Part shown: piece by piece, positions 1 to 8,087 of the stretch | Numbering within the stretch: position 1 is the first letter of the stretch | Layout: each line of letters begins with the position of its first letter | Source: Flavobacterium potami | Lineage (GTDB): Bacteria; Bacteroidota; Bacteroidia; Flavobacteriales; Flavobacteriaceae | Assembly: GCF_020026915.1 (NCBI RefSeq) | Contig: NZ_JAINUY010000002.1 | Span: 186,001-250,000, forward strand | DNA: 64,000 nt | Reading direction: 5' to 3' | Translations under genes and position numbers: made by a program | Notes under the pieces: generated by a model | Database searches by the model: none | The model's input: only the letters and a program-made list of their open reading frames with translations | What the model was told of the DNA's origin: nothing

Positions 1-120
1 AAACGCTTTTCGAATTAATTTTTTGTCAGCTGTGTCTAAAGTTTGGTAACTTATTCGTAGTAATTCTTTGTATTCCTGCGCAATAGCTTTGTTTTCTTTT
101 TCAATATCTATTTCTGTCAT
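1..120 (-). CDS. RelA/SpoT-family (p)ppGpp synthetase/hydrolase, N-terminal fragment
   Basis: First 40 codons of a gene that runs off the left edge. The visible N-terminus (begins MTEIDIEKENKAIAQ, then LLRISYQTL) resembles the start of the flavobacterial bifunctional RelA/SpoT protein, which makes and degrades the alarmone (p)ppGpp in the cytoplasm. Only the segment ahead of the HD hydrolase domain is present, so no catalytic residue can be checked. The start is the ATG at 120-118. It shares its strand with the next gene but is separated from it by 300 bases of repeats. The assignment rests on recognising the N-terminus only. Confidence 0.7.
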   Translation of the reverse strand, partial: MTEIDIEKENKAIAQEYKELLRISYQTLDTADKKLIRKAF

Positions 121-185
121 AACGGCATAGTTCAAGTACTAAAAATAAGAATTAGTTTGAACATACGCAAGGGGGGAGGATTGTT

Positions 186-422
186 GATTTTAGATTTTAG
201 ATTTTAGATTTTTTCCTGTAAGAATGGGACTTCGACTTCGCTCAGTCTGACAACAAAAAAATGAAAATAATCAAATTTTATTGCTTCGCCTGTTTGCTAT
301 CGCTCGAGCCCAAATTCAAGAAAGAGCGAAGCGATTTTTAAAATCTAAAATCTAAAATCTAAAATCTAAAATCTAAAATCTAAAATCTAAAATCTAAAAT
401 CTAAAATCTAAAATCTAAAATC
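186..422. repeat. Inverted heptamer arrays (GATTTTA / TAAAATC) around a short spacer
   Basis: Left arm: GATTTTA units from 186 to about 213. Right arm: the reverse-complementary unit AAAATCT, eleven perfect copies at 340-416 plus a partial copy to 422. The two arms could pair as a long hairpin. The spacer carries a CTTCGACTTCGCTCAGTCTG-type element (229-252) and a smaller inverted pair (ATTGCTTCGC near 280, GCGAAGCGAT near 327). The right array runs into the stop codon (423-421) of the methyltransferase gene. No gene is visible in 121-420. Confidence 0.9.
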
Positions 423-1209
423 AAAAACCTCTTTGTCTCTTAGCTTCAAAAATTAAAATTGCTGCGGCAACCGAAACATTCATACTGTCGATTTCGCCTT
501 GCATTGGAATAATAATGTTTTGAGTGGCTTCATCACGCCATTGCTGTGTTAATCCAGTTGCTTCAGTTCCAACAACTAATGCGGTTGGAGTAATGAAGTT
601 TTGTGTATGATATGAAGTTGAATTTTGTAAAGTAGCACTGTAGAAATTGATGTTTTTTTCTTTTAAAAATGCAATAATTTCTTCGGATGTTCCGGTTGCA
701 ATTTGATTCGTGAAAAGACAACCAACACTAGAGCGTACGATGTTTGGGTTGTATAAATCGCTTTTTGGATTGGCGATTAAAACGGCATCTAAATTGGCTG
801 CATCGGCAGTTCGTAAAACCGCACCAATGTTTCCTGGTTTTTCAAGCGATTCAACAACCAGAATTAATGGATTATCAGATAGTTTTAAATCAGATAATTT
901 TAATGATTTGCTTTTTGCAACCGCCAAAATTCCTTCTGTGGTATCTCGGTAAGCTAGTTTTTGGTAAACTTCCTTGTTGATTTCTATAATTTGAAAAGGG
1001 TTTTGAATCATCTTGTTGATTTCTGATTCAGAAACTAATTCAGGTAAAAATAAAACCGTTTCGATTTCGTAACCGCCTTTAATTGCTAACGAAATTTCAC
1101 GTAAGCCTTCAATCAAAAAAGTTCTAGTTTGTTTTCTGGCTTTAGATTTTTCCTGAAGTAAAACCAAAGATTTTATAAACGGATTTTGAATTGAAGTGAT
1201 TTGTTTCAT
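421..1209 (-). CDS. TrmH/SpoU-family RNA 2'-O-ribose methyltransferase
   Basis: A 262-residue SPOUT-class enzyme that would transfer a methyl group from S-adenosylmethionine to a ribose 2'-OH in rRNA or tRNA. An N-terminal substrate-binding domain (FLIEGLREI at about 31) is followed by the knotted SpoU domain: motif 1 EKPGNIGAVLRTADA (about 123-137), motif 2 VVGTEATGL (212-220) and motif 3 IPMQGEIDSMNVSVAAA (about 234-250). The length fits the RlmB/TsnR-like branch, but the target nucleotide cannot be inferred. The ATG at 1209 is preceded by an octamer array, and the TGA stop is the first unit of a heptamer array. Confidence 0.88.
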   Translation of the reverse strand: MKQITSIQNPFIKSLVLLQEKSKARKQTRTFLIEGLREISLAIKGGYEIETVLFLPELVSESEINKMIQNPFQIIEINKEVYQKLAYRDTTEGILAVAKSKSLKLSDLKLSDNPLILVVESLEKPGNIGAVLRTADAANLDAVLIANPKSDLYNPNIVRSSVGCLFTNQIATGTSEEIIAFLKEKNINFYSATLQNSTSYHTQNFITPTALVVGTEATGLTQQWRDEATQNIIIPMQGEIDSMNVSVAAAILIFEAKRQRGF

Positions 1210-1211
1210 TT

Positions 1212-1296
1212 TTTAAAAGGCTCAAAGTTGCGAAGTTGCAAAGGTACAGAGATTTTTTTTAAAGTAACAAAGAGACAAAGCTTCAAAGGTACAAAG
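1212..1296. repeat. Octamer array (NNNCAAAG) in the 5' leader of the methyltransferase gene
   Basis: Two blocks of 8-base units: 1212-1251 (TTTAAAAG, GCTCAAAG, TTGCGAAG, TTGCAAAG, GTACAGAG) and 1265-1296 (TAACAAAG, AGACAAAG, CTTCAAAG, GTACAAAG). On the minus strand they read CTTTGNAN and end three bases before the ATG. The same unit recurs at 10819-10850 and 26819-26834. Confidence 0.85.
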
Positions 1297-1308
1297 TCTT
1301 TTTATTTT

Positions 1309-1389
1309 GCCACGAATTTCACGAATTCACACTAATTATTCTCGTACAAAAACAAAAAATAATTCGTGAAGATTCGTGAAATTCGTGGC
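1309..1389. repeat. Dispersed inverted repeat with GCCACGAATT ends
   Basis: GCCACGAATTTCACGAATTC at 1309-1328 faces a near-complementary arm ending AAATTCGTGGC at 1389, leaving an AT-rich loop. Related elements lie at 26196-26241 and 59014-59110. This copy sits just downstream of the DUF2167 gene. Confidence 0.85.
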
Positions 1390-1398
1390 TAAAAAATA

Positions 1399-2331
1399 TT
1401 ACTCTTCAGTAGAGTTGTTATTTTCTTCTAACTGAGCAGTTTCCTTAATAGGTTTTGTCACTACTTGGTTTTTATCTCCAAAAAGGAATTTCTTTATTGC
1501 AGCAAAAGCAGCTATAATTCCGATCACGATAAACTTTCCGAATTTTGCCAAAACAGCAAAAAATCCAACTTTTGCTAAAACTTTTCCAGCAACTAAACCT
1601 CCAATTGTCCAAGCAGCTACAGTATCTGTATCAGCATCAAAATCTAAATATTTATGGCCTTCGTTAAATTCTACACTTTTAATGATTCCTGGAATACTTG
1701 CTTTAACTTCTTCTAACTGATCTACGCCCGCAACAGCAGAAATATTGTACATTCCTTTTCTTCCCAAAACTCTCAAATCATAGTTAAGCGTATGATTTTT
1801 ATCGGTTCCAAATTGCAATTCTTTTGCCCAATGTAATACTTTTAGGTTGTTGTCGTAATAAGGCTTTGATGCCCATCCAATCAATTGAACTTCAGGATAA
1901 CCTCCTTTTTTTCGTTCTTCATTTGCGGCAGCAACATCTTCTTTCATGGTTTTTAGAAGATCATCATAATCAATATCATCTGCATCATCATCTTTTACAT
2001 AACCGTCTCCTTGATAGCTAATTACAAACATCCAACTGTTGGCGTGTGTAACACCTTTTCCATCTGGAACAAGCGACCCCAAGATAGATTTATCTTCGGG
2101 ATTTCCCCATAAATTAGTTAAGACATTTTGGGTTTGTTCGGCATTTAAAAACTTAAATCCTTTTGGGACATTTAAATTTCCATCGCCTTCAGGAAGCGTA
2201 ATTTTTCCTGATTCATACTTAAAAGATTTTTCAATTTTTTCGTAATAAGCATTTAGAGTATCCGATTGTTGAGCGCTGATTTTAGAAATTGAAATCAGAG
2301 CTAAAAAAAGAAACAATAGTGTTTTTTTCAT
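1399..2331 (-). CDS. DUF2167-family membrane protein with signal peptide
   Basis: A 310-residue protein resembling the DUF2167 family, whose function is unknown. Residues 1-20 form a Sec signal peptide ending SAQ. The middle holds the conserved family stretch (LWGNPEDKS, then YVKDDDADDIDYDDLL, then GWASKPYYD with HWAKEL). A C-terminal hydrophobic segment (about 240-285) ends in a charged cytoplasmic tail rich in Glu. The likely topology is a periplasmic domain anchored by one or two C-terminal helices. It is 30 bases downstream of the phosphatase-like gene on the same strand, so cotranscription is plausible. No catalytic residue is evident. Confidence 0.8.
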   Translation of the reverse strand: MKKTLLFLFLALISISKISAQQSDTLNAYYEKIEKSFKYESGKITLPEGDGNLNVPKGFKFLNAEQTQNVLTNLWGNPEDKSILGSLVPDGKGVTHANSWMFVISYQGDGYVKDDDADDIDYDDLLKTMKEDVAAANEERKKGGYPEVQLIGWASKPYYDNNLKVLHWAKELQFGTDKNHTLNYDLRVLGRKGMYNISAVAGVDQLEEVKASIPGIIKSVEFNEGHKYLDFDADTDTVAAWTIGGLVAGKVLAKVGFFAVLAKFGKFIVIGIIAAFAAIKKFLFGDKNQVVTKPIKETAQLEENNNSTEE

Positions 2332-2360
2332 TTGGGGTTGGTTTTAAAAAGGTTAATTAT

Positions 2361-3458
2361 TTAGGGTTTTTGGTTACTTTGAAATAATTCTGAAACTTCT
2401 TTTTCAACAGGATGCGTCGTTTTAAAATCATATCCAGTTAATTTTGCCAAGGTTTGGGCAAACTGTTTTTGATAAATCTGAGATTCTGTTTTGATTTCTC
2501 CTTTTGGGGCAATTTCTGGTCCCATTGCCGCAAACCAAATTTCAGATGCTCCTTCAACATCGGCTCCATGATCTCTCCATTGCGATTTTACTTTGTCACC
2601 GCGACCATGATCTACAGTTATAAATAAGGTTGTTTTGTTTTTGTATTGAGGATCATTTTGGATGAAATTCCAAATCTCAGCAATCCATTTATCTACCTGA
2701 TTGGCAGCGTCAAGATACGATCTGTAATCTCCATGATGCGCCCATTCATCCGTTTCTCCGTAAGCGATATAAAGTACTTTAGGTTTTTTAGTTTTCAATT
2801 CGTCCAATGCCTGATAATGTGTAAAGACATCTAAACACTCATCTTCATGAAATGGTTTGAACGAGTTATCTCGCATTTCGTTTAGTAGTTTTTGAGACGC
2901 TGTTGGTTTATTTCCTCCAACTTTGTCAAAAGCAGAAATTACTGGAAAACCGCTTCTTTCTTCATTTAAAATTCTATCAAAAGCATCCCAAGCGCCAAAA
3001 GCAGCAACTTTGCCTTTAAATTTTGATTGCTGATTTAAAAATTCTAAAACATTTACGTTTGGATTTGGTTTGTACCCGTTTGAGTTAACCTGAAGATCAA
3101 CATTTCCCGTCATAATTTCGCTATATCCGGGATAACTAAACCAATAAGGATTGGCAACGTCTACTTTGTTTCCGAAATCTCTATTGCCATAAATTTGTCC
3201 TTTCGAAACAATTTCTGACCAGAAAAAAGGCATTAATTTTTTACGAGATACAGCAATTTCAGGGTTGCCATACTTTTTATAAATGTAAGCACTGTCGCCT
3301 TGATTGAATTTTTTGTCATTGGCAATTGCCGGATCCACTCCTTTAAAAACTTCCTGCCATCTAAAACCATCCGTAGTAATAATGATAATGTTTTCTGTTT
3401 TTTGAGCCTGAGAGGCAAAGCTTAAGAAAATAAACAGAGTAACGATTGCTTTTTTCAT
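2361..3458 (-). CDS. Secreted alkaline-phosphatase-superfamily protein
   Basis: A 365-residue exported protein with a signal peptide (about 1-18, ending SQA). It has the alkaline phosphatase/phosphodiesterase/sulfatase fold: the nucleophile region IIIITTDGFRWQEVF (about 24-38; TDG offers Asp as metal ligand and a neighbouring Thr), ETDEWAHHGDY for the second metal site, and TVDHGRGD followed by WRDHGAD for the remaining ligands. These pattern with type I phosphodiesterases and nucleotide pyrophosphatases, hydrolysing phosphoesters in the periplasm. The substrate is unknown. The ATG at 3458 directly precedes the signal peptide. Confidence 0.82.
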   Translation of the reverse strand: MKKAIVTLFIFLSFASQAQKTENIIIITTDGFRWQEVFKGVDPAIANDKKFNQGDSAYIYKKYGNPEIAVSRKKLMPFFWSEIVSKGQIYGNRDFGNKVDVANPYWFSYPGYSEIMTGNVDLQVNSNGYKPNPNVNVLEFLNQQSKFKGKVAAFGAWDAFDRILNEERSGFPVISAFDKVGGNKPTASQKLLNEMRDNSFKPFHEDECLDVFTHYQALDELKTKKPKVLYIAYGETDEWAHHGDYRSYLDAANQVDKWIAEIWNFIQNDPQYKNKTTLFITVDHGRGDKVKSQWRDHGADVEGASEIWFAAMGPEIAPKGEIKTESQIYQKQFAQTLAKLTGYDFKTTHPVEKEVSELFQSNQKP

Positions 3459-3573
3459 TTTTTGGTTAATTAGAAATCACGTAGAATTTTGAATTTGTTC
3501 CAAAACTAATTAATTTAATTAATCAATCTTTACGTGATAACGTAATGTAACTATAAATTAATAAAACACGGAT

Positions 3574-4905
3574 TTACAAAATTCCACGAGCTTTAATCTC
3601 TAAATATTTATTGATGGCATCCAATGTCAGGTTTTCAGGCTGAGTTAAGATCGAATGAATTCCGTATTTCTTTAACTCATTGACAATTAGTCGTTTTTCA
3701 AACATGAATTTTTCTGCAATCACCTTATCGTAAACTTCCTGAATCGTATTTGTTTTTTTATTGATAATACTGTTTAATTCGGTATTACTAAAGAAAACAA
3801 CAACCAGTAAATGACTTTTAGCAATAGCTTTCAGATAGGGTAGTTGACGATTTAAACCGTCCATCGTTTCGAAATTGGTATAAAGGATAATTAAGCTTCT
3901 CTGATTGATGTTTTTCTTAATGTCGACATACAGTCTGCTGTAATCACTTTCAAAAAAATCTGTTTTTATATTGTATAGAGTTTCTAGGATTTTCTGCATT
4001 TGAGACGCCCTTCTTTCTGCAAAAACTCTGTTTTCTACTTTTTTTGAAAAAGAAAAAAGTCCCGCTTTGTCTTGTTTTTTCAAAATGACATTCGATAAGA
4101 CCAAAGCCGAATTTATCGCATAATCTAATAAACTCAATCCGTCAAACGGCATTTGCATGACGCGGCCCTTGTCGATAGCCATATAAACAGATTGTGATTT
4201 TTCGTCCTGAAACTGATTGACCATTAACGAATTTTTTTTCGCAGTAGCTTTCCAGTTTAAAGTTCGTAAATCATCGCCTTGAACATATTCCTTAATTTGT
4301 TCAAATTCCATTGTATGCCCAATTCGTCTGATTTTTTTGATACCGTATTGAAACAAATTATTTGAAAAAGCAATCAGATCGTATTTTCGTAATTGAATAA
4401 AAGACGGATAAGTTGGAACCATCTGATCTTTGTCAAAAATAAATCTTCTGGAAACTAATTTTAAAGGCGAAGAAACATAAATGTTTAAAGTTCCAAACAC
4501 ATATTCGCCACGTTCGGTTGGACGTAAATCATAGCCAATTTCTTTTTGTGTGGATGCTTTTATGGTTTTTAAAATTTTAAAATCACGAACTTGAAACTGA
4601 AAGGGAATTTCGTCAATAATCTTAATCAAAATAGGAAAATTATAATGATTTTTCAAATTGATTTTAATTGGATTCAGATCTCCGTTTGATAATTTTTCAG
4701 GTATAATTCTTTCTGCTTCAATTCCTGTTCGAGCGGTATACAATAATAGAATGTCAATTCCTAAAAAGGTAACTAATCCTAAAACTAACAACCAAACGGC
4801 ATTATAAATATTTGGAAAAATAAAAGCACAAACAAATAATCCTATAATACTCGTAAGTAAATAGAAGAAGAAATTATTCAGATATAGACTTTTTATGAAT
4901 TTCAC
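3574..4905 (-). CDS. DUF58-family membrane protein of the MoxR cluster (GTG start)
   Basis: A 443-residue protein with two N-terminal membrane helices (about 10-52) and the DUF58 core centred on GDDLRTLNWKATAKKNSLM (about 217-235), followed by a von Willebrand A-like region. DUF58 proteins almost always accompany MoxR ATPases, and the moxR gene lies directly upstream. The vWA metal site looks degraded: where a DxSxS motif is expected the sequence reads AIDKGRV. The start appears to be GTG at 4905, with no closer ATG matching the family N-terminus. A heptamer-filled gap of about 150 bases separates it from moxR. Confidence 0.85.
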   Translation of the reverse strand: MKFIKSLYLNNFFFYLLTSIIGLFVCAFIFPNIYNAVWLLVLGLVTFLGIDILLLYTARTGIEAERIIPEKLSNGDLNPIKINLKNHYNFPILIKIIDEIPFQFQVRDFKILKTIKASTQKEIGYDLRPTERGEYVFGTLNIYVSSPLKLVSRRFIFDKDQMVPTYPSFIQLRKYDLIAFSNNLFQYGIKKIRRIGHTMEFEQIKEYVQGDDLRTLNWKATAKKNSLMVNQFQDEKSQSVYMAIDKGRVMQMPFDGLSLLDYAINSALVLSNVILKKQDKAGLFSFSKKVENRVFAERRASQMQKILETLYNIKTDFFESDYSRLYVDIKKNINQRSLIILYTNFETMDGLNRQLPYLKAIAKSHLLVVVFFSNTELNSIINKKTNTIQEVYDKVIAEKFMFEKRLIVNELKKYGIHSILTQPENLTLDAINKYLEIKARGIL

Positions 4906-4930
4906 TTTTTTGTAGTTTCAGGTTTTCAAA

Positions 4931-4986
4931 GTTTCAAGTTTCAGGTTTCAAGTTTCAGGTTTCAAGTTTCAGGTTTCAGGTTTTAG
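4931..4986. repeat. Heptamer array GTTTCAA/GTTTCAG, eight units
   Basis: Eight consecutive 7-base units. The first six alternate GTTTCAA and GTTTCAG, followed by a second GTTTCAG and a GTTTTAG. They lie in the leader between moxR and the DUF58 gene. Confidence 0.92.
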
Positions 4987-5015
4987 GTTTGTACTTACGT
5001 TTAAATTAACAATTC

Positions 5016-5057
5016 ACCATTTACCATTTACCATTTACCATTTACCATTAACAATTA
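5016..5057. repeat. Heptamer array ACCATTT starting at the moxR stop codon
   Basis: Four ACCATTT units (5016-5043), then ACCATTA and ACAATTA. The last unit contains the moxR TAA (5057-5055). The ACCATTA and ACAATT units also occur inside valS (54124-54151). Confidence 0.92.
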
Positions 5058-6068
5058 TCTTGGAATCTCAACTGTTTCAATAATTTGTTTAATGATTTCT
5101 GAGCTTGTAATACCTTCCATTTCACGTTCGGGAGTTACAATAACGCGGTGTTGTAAAACCGGAATCGCAGCTTCTTTTACATCTTCAGGAGTAACAAAAT
5201 CGCGTCCGCGTATTGCAGCAAAACCTTTGGAAGCATTCAAAATTGCAATTGAGGCACGGGGAGAAGCTCCTAAATATAAAAAAGCATTTTCGCGCGTATT
5301 GACTACAATTCTTGCAATGTATTCCAACAAGTTTTGTTCAACTCTAATTTGTTTAACCAAACCTTGATATTCTTTAATTTCTTCAGAGGAAAGGATTGTT
5401 TGAATTGCATCCAGTTTTCCGTGATCCTGTAATGAATGTTCTCTTTGAATAATTAAAATTTCTTCATTCAATTTTGGATAATCTATGGTAATTTTAAAAA
5501 GAAAACGGTCTAATTGTGCTTCAGGCAAACGATAAGTTCCTTCTTGTTCAATTGGATTTTGAGTAGCAATAACCAAAAACGGAGTTTCTAGTTGATAAGC
5601 TGAGCCGTCAATTGTAATCTGACGCTCTTCCATAACTTCAAAAAGTGCTGCCTGAGTTTTTGCCGGAGCACGGTTTATTTCATCAATTAAAATTAAGTTG
5701 GAAAAAATCGGACCTTTTTTAAATTCAAATTCTGAACTTTTTAAATTGAAAATAGAGGTTCCTAAAATATCAGAAGGCATCAAATCTGGTGTGAACTGAA
5801 TTCTGCTGAAACCAATATTTAAAGTTTTAGACAACAATTTAGCTGTGATGGTTTTAGCTACCCCGGGAACACCTTCTAAAAGAACATGACCGTTGGATAA
5901 AATAGCAACCAAAAGCTGATCGACCATTTTGTGCTGACCTACAATTACAGTTTCAATTTCTTTTTTAATTGTGTTTACATGATCTAAAAGCGGCCCTAAA
6001 TTGATTCGGGTTTCAAAATTCACATTTTCGTTTGTGATTTCGTTTGCGTTTGTATTGATATCGTCCAT
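5055..6068 (-). CDS. MoxR-family AAA+ ATPase
   Basis: A 337-residue cytoplasmic ATPase. Walker A is GVPGVAKT (66-73, the Ala variant typical of MoxR). Walker B is LILIDEINRAP (about 125-135). Sensor 1 is IATQNP, and LDRFLFK carries the arginine-finger region. The family uses ATP hydrolysis as a chaperone for maturation of partner complexes, often those with vWA domains. Here the partners are the neighbouring DUF58, DUF4350, DUF4129, SpoIIM and RDD proteins. It follows the DUF4350 gene by about 40 bases on the same strand, so an operon is likely. Confidence 0.93.
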   Translation of the reverse strand: MDDINTNANEITNENVNFETRINLGPLLDHVNTIKKEIETVIVGQHKMVDQLLVAILSNGHVLLEGVPGVAKTITAKLLSKTLNIGFSRIQFTPDLMPSDILGTSIFNLKSSEFEFKKGPIFSNLILIDEINRAPAKTQAALFEVMEERQITIDGSAYQLETPFLVIATQNPIEQEGTYRLPEAQLDRFLFKITIDYPKLNEEILIIQREHSLQDHGKLDAIQTILSSEEIKEYQGLVKQIRVEQNLLEYIARIVVNTRENAFLYLGASPRASIAILNASKGFAAIRGRDFVTPEDVKEAAIPVLQHRVIVTPEREMEGITSSEIIKQIIETVEIPR

Positions 6069-6106
6069 ATTTTGGTCTGTTTTCTTTTTAAATTTCGTTT
6101 TGCAAT

Positions 6107-7312
6107 TTAGTGTAAGATCTTTTCGATTGCTGCATTTATTCGAAGTAAATCTTCTTCGAGACTTCCATGATAACTATTTCTATGATTGTTAATTAAAGAA
6201 ACAAGTTCCTGAATGTCTTTTTCATCTTTTCCTGTTTTATAATGCAGTTTTTTTATGAAATCATCATCTAATTTCGTGGTGTCAAGTAAATAATCTGTCC
6301 TGATTTTTTCCAGAAAATAAATAATTTTTTTATCAATGATATTGGTATGATCGCCTTCTTGATAATATAAATTCCCAATTGTTTTGGTAAAATCAACCGT
6401 CAAATTCTGCAATGGCTTTATTATCGGAACGATACGTTGTTTTCGTTTTGCATTAAAGATCATAAAAATCAAGATTCCGAGTAAACCGAGAAACCAAGCA
6501 GATTTTAGTGGCGGCTGGCTCATGATGTAACGCAATGGCGAACCCGATATTCTTTCATCATTTACGCCTTTATTATACCAGAAAATTGAGCCTTTAGAAA
6601 AATAAGACAAAATATTCTCAGCATATTGATACTGTTCTTTTTTCAGCAGATTATAATTGGTAAAAGCTGCTGGTTGTGTGTGTAAATACAAATAACCGTT
6701 TTTGTACGGAACTTCGATAAAATTAACTTGTTTTTTGTTCTTATAATCATTTTGATATCCTAAAACAACCGTGTTTAAAGTGTCTATTTTAGAAAAATAA
6801 TCGCTTACGCCAGTATTGAAAATATATTTTTTAGTGCTTACTTTTTTATTCGCCATCCAAGCTGTCACTTTTTCAGTAGGCATAAAATCGGTATTTAACT
6901 GAATTTTTAAAGAATCGAGCAATAGTTTAGGAAATGCTTTCATGCTTAAAAAAGCTTTGTTACCGTGCGATACAAAATACAGAATCTCTGTCATCGATTG
7001 GTCGTCGATATTGTTTGCTTCTGAAATATTAATAAAAGTTCCTTTTACTTTATAAGTCTCTACATCTTTCGTTTCATCATATTGCGAATCTAAAAATTCG
7101 TAAGGCGTTTCGGTTGCAATTCTCTTTACTTTCTGATTCTTAAAAAAATGATTGGCTTCCTGATCAAAAACATAAAGACCAAACGGAATTTTATCGTGTA
7201 CTGAATACGTCGGAGTCCAGTCGATTGGTTTTGGCGTTCCTTTGTCTGTTATTAGAATTATACCAAAAACTAATACTAGAATTGCAATGTATATTTTAAG
7301 ATTTTTATCCAT
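6107..7312 (-). CDS. DUF4350 domain-containing membrane protein
   Basis: A 401-residue protein with an N-terminal helix (about 5-22), a large extracytoplasmic domain beginning DWTPTYSVHDKIPFGLYVF that matches DUF4350, and a second helix near 270-288 followed by a cytoplasmic helical tail. DUF4350 resembles glutamine-amidotransferase-like folds without the catalytic residues, and the function is unknown. The ATG at 7312 is preferred over an in-frame TTG six bases upstream because it gives the sequence ATGGATAA, which overlaps the stop of the DUF4129 gene by eight bases and suggests translational coupling. Confidence 0.85.
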   Translation of the reverse strand: MDKNLKIYIAILVLVFGIILITDKGTPKPIDWTPTYSVHDKIPFGLYVFDQEANHFFKNQKVKRIATETPYEFLDSQYDETKDVETYKVKGTFINISEANNIDDQSMTEILYFVSHGNKAFLSMKAFPKLLLDSLKIQLNTDFMPTEKVTAWMANKKVSTKKYIFNTGVSDYFSKIDTLNTVVLGYQNDYKNKKQVNFIEVPYKNGYLYLHTQPAAFTNYNLLKKEQYQYAENILSYFSKGSIFWYNKGVNDERISGSPLRYIMSQPPLKSAWFLGLLGILIFMIFNAKRKQRIVPIIKPLQNLTVDFTKTIGNLYYQEGDHTNIIDKKIIYFLEKIRTDYLLDTTKLDDDFIKKLHYKTGKDEKDIQELVSLINNHRNSYHGSLEEDLLRINAAIEKILH

Positions 7313-8078
7313 TGCCAAAAGTTTTTAAAGCTTTTTTAAATCTGTTTTCTGTATTACTGAATCGGATATCATCAATTTCAAATTCACCATACCAAATGTA
7401 ATTGTACAAATAAGAAAGATAAGTAAACTCTTCTTTATGAGCAGGTTGTTGCAATTCGTATAAATAATCAGAATTTGTTTTTTCAATGTCCCATTCAATA
7501 TAATTATGTTGTGCCATAGTTTTTAGAAGCCACAGATAATAATAACGGATGGCAATTCTTTTTTCGTTGTTTTCAATACTTTCTCGAATCAGTTTTTCGA
7601 AATCTAAAAGGTGAATGTTTTTTTCGGCATCAGTGTAAAACAATGTTTTTTTATCAGGTTTTCCAAAAATCCATTTTCCTTCCTGATTTGAGATGTTTTT
7701 TGCGATAAAATAAACCACAGTGATAATTACCAAAATCGCTATTATCCTGAATAAAATAACAACAAAATTCAATGAAGTCTGGGCACTTTTGAAACGGAAA
7801 AGATTTGAAAATAACCTTGCGAGCCATTGCTTAAAATTATCCCACCAATTTTTCTCTGGAACTTTATACTCGTATATAAATTCAGGTCCAGTATATTTTT
7901 TCTTGAAATTTTTGTCAAAATGTTTCGCTTCTATCGTAGCCGAATCAATCTGAATATCTTTTTCAGTATACTTTATTGTAGCAATCTTTGGAGGGTCTTC
8001 GGGTACAATAGTACTATCCTGAGCCGTCGAAATTCCGAAGCAAAAAAGAAAAGATAAAATAAAAAAGAATTTTGTCAT
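7305..8078 (-). CDS. DUF4129 domain-containing membrane protein
   Basis: A 257-residue protein with a signal peptide (1-19, ending STAQ), a central membrane helix (about 105-128, FVVILFRIIAILVIITVVYF) and a C-terminal cytoplasmic domain with the DUF4129 pattern (LIRESIENNEKRIAIRYYYLWLL, then THNSDYLYEL-like and YIWYGEFEID). DUF4129 domains recur next to MoxR, DUF58 and transglutaminase-like genes, and their biochemical role is unknown. The stop overlaps the next gene, and the start lies 10 bases after the SpoIIM-like gene, placing it inside the operon. Confidence 0.82.
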   Translation of the reverse strand: MTKFFFILSFLFCFGISTAQDSTIVPEDPPKIATIKYTEKDIQIDSATIEAKHFDKNFKKKYTGPEFIYEYKVPEKNWWDNFKQWLARLFSNLFRFKSAQTSLNFVVILFRIIAILVIITVVYFIAKNISNQEGKWIFGKPDKKTLFYTDAEKNIHLLDFEKLIRESIENNEKRIAIRYYYLWLLKTMAQHNYIEWDIEKTNSDYLYELQQPAHKEEFTYLSYLYNYIWYGEFEIDDIRFSNTENRFKKALKTFGNG

Positions 8079-8087
8079 TACTCGATA

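Noticed and set aside
340..422. Regular short repeats that could suggest a CRISPR array
   Set aside because: The unit is seven bases with no spacers; the units are directly contiguous and no cas gene is present.
710..980. Two overlapping plus-strand open frames inside the methyltransferase gene
   Set aside because: They are antisense to a clearly conserved enzyme and encode no recognisable domain. The same holds for other antisense frames inside gyrB, valS, secDF and the cargo gene.
7313..7318. TTG start six bases upstream of the DUF4350 gene
   Set aside because: The ATG at 7312 gives a neat eight-base overlap with the upstream stop; the extra two residues add nothing conserved.
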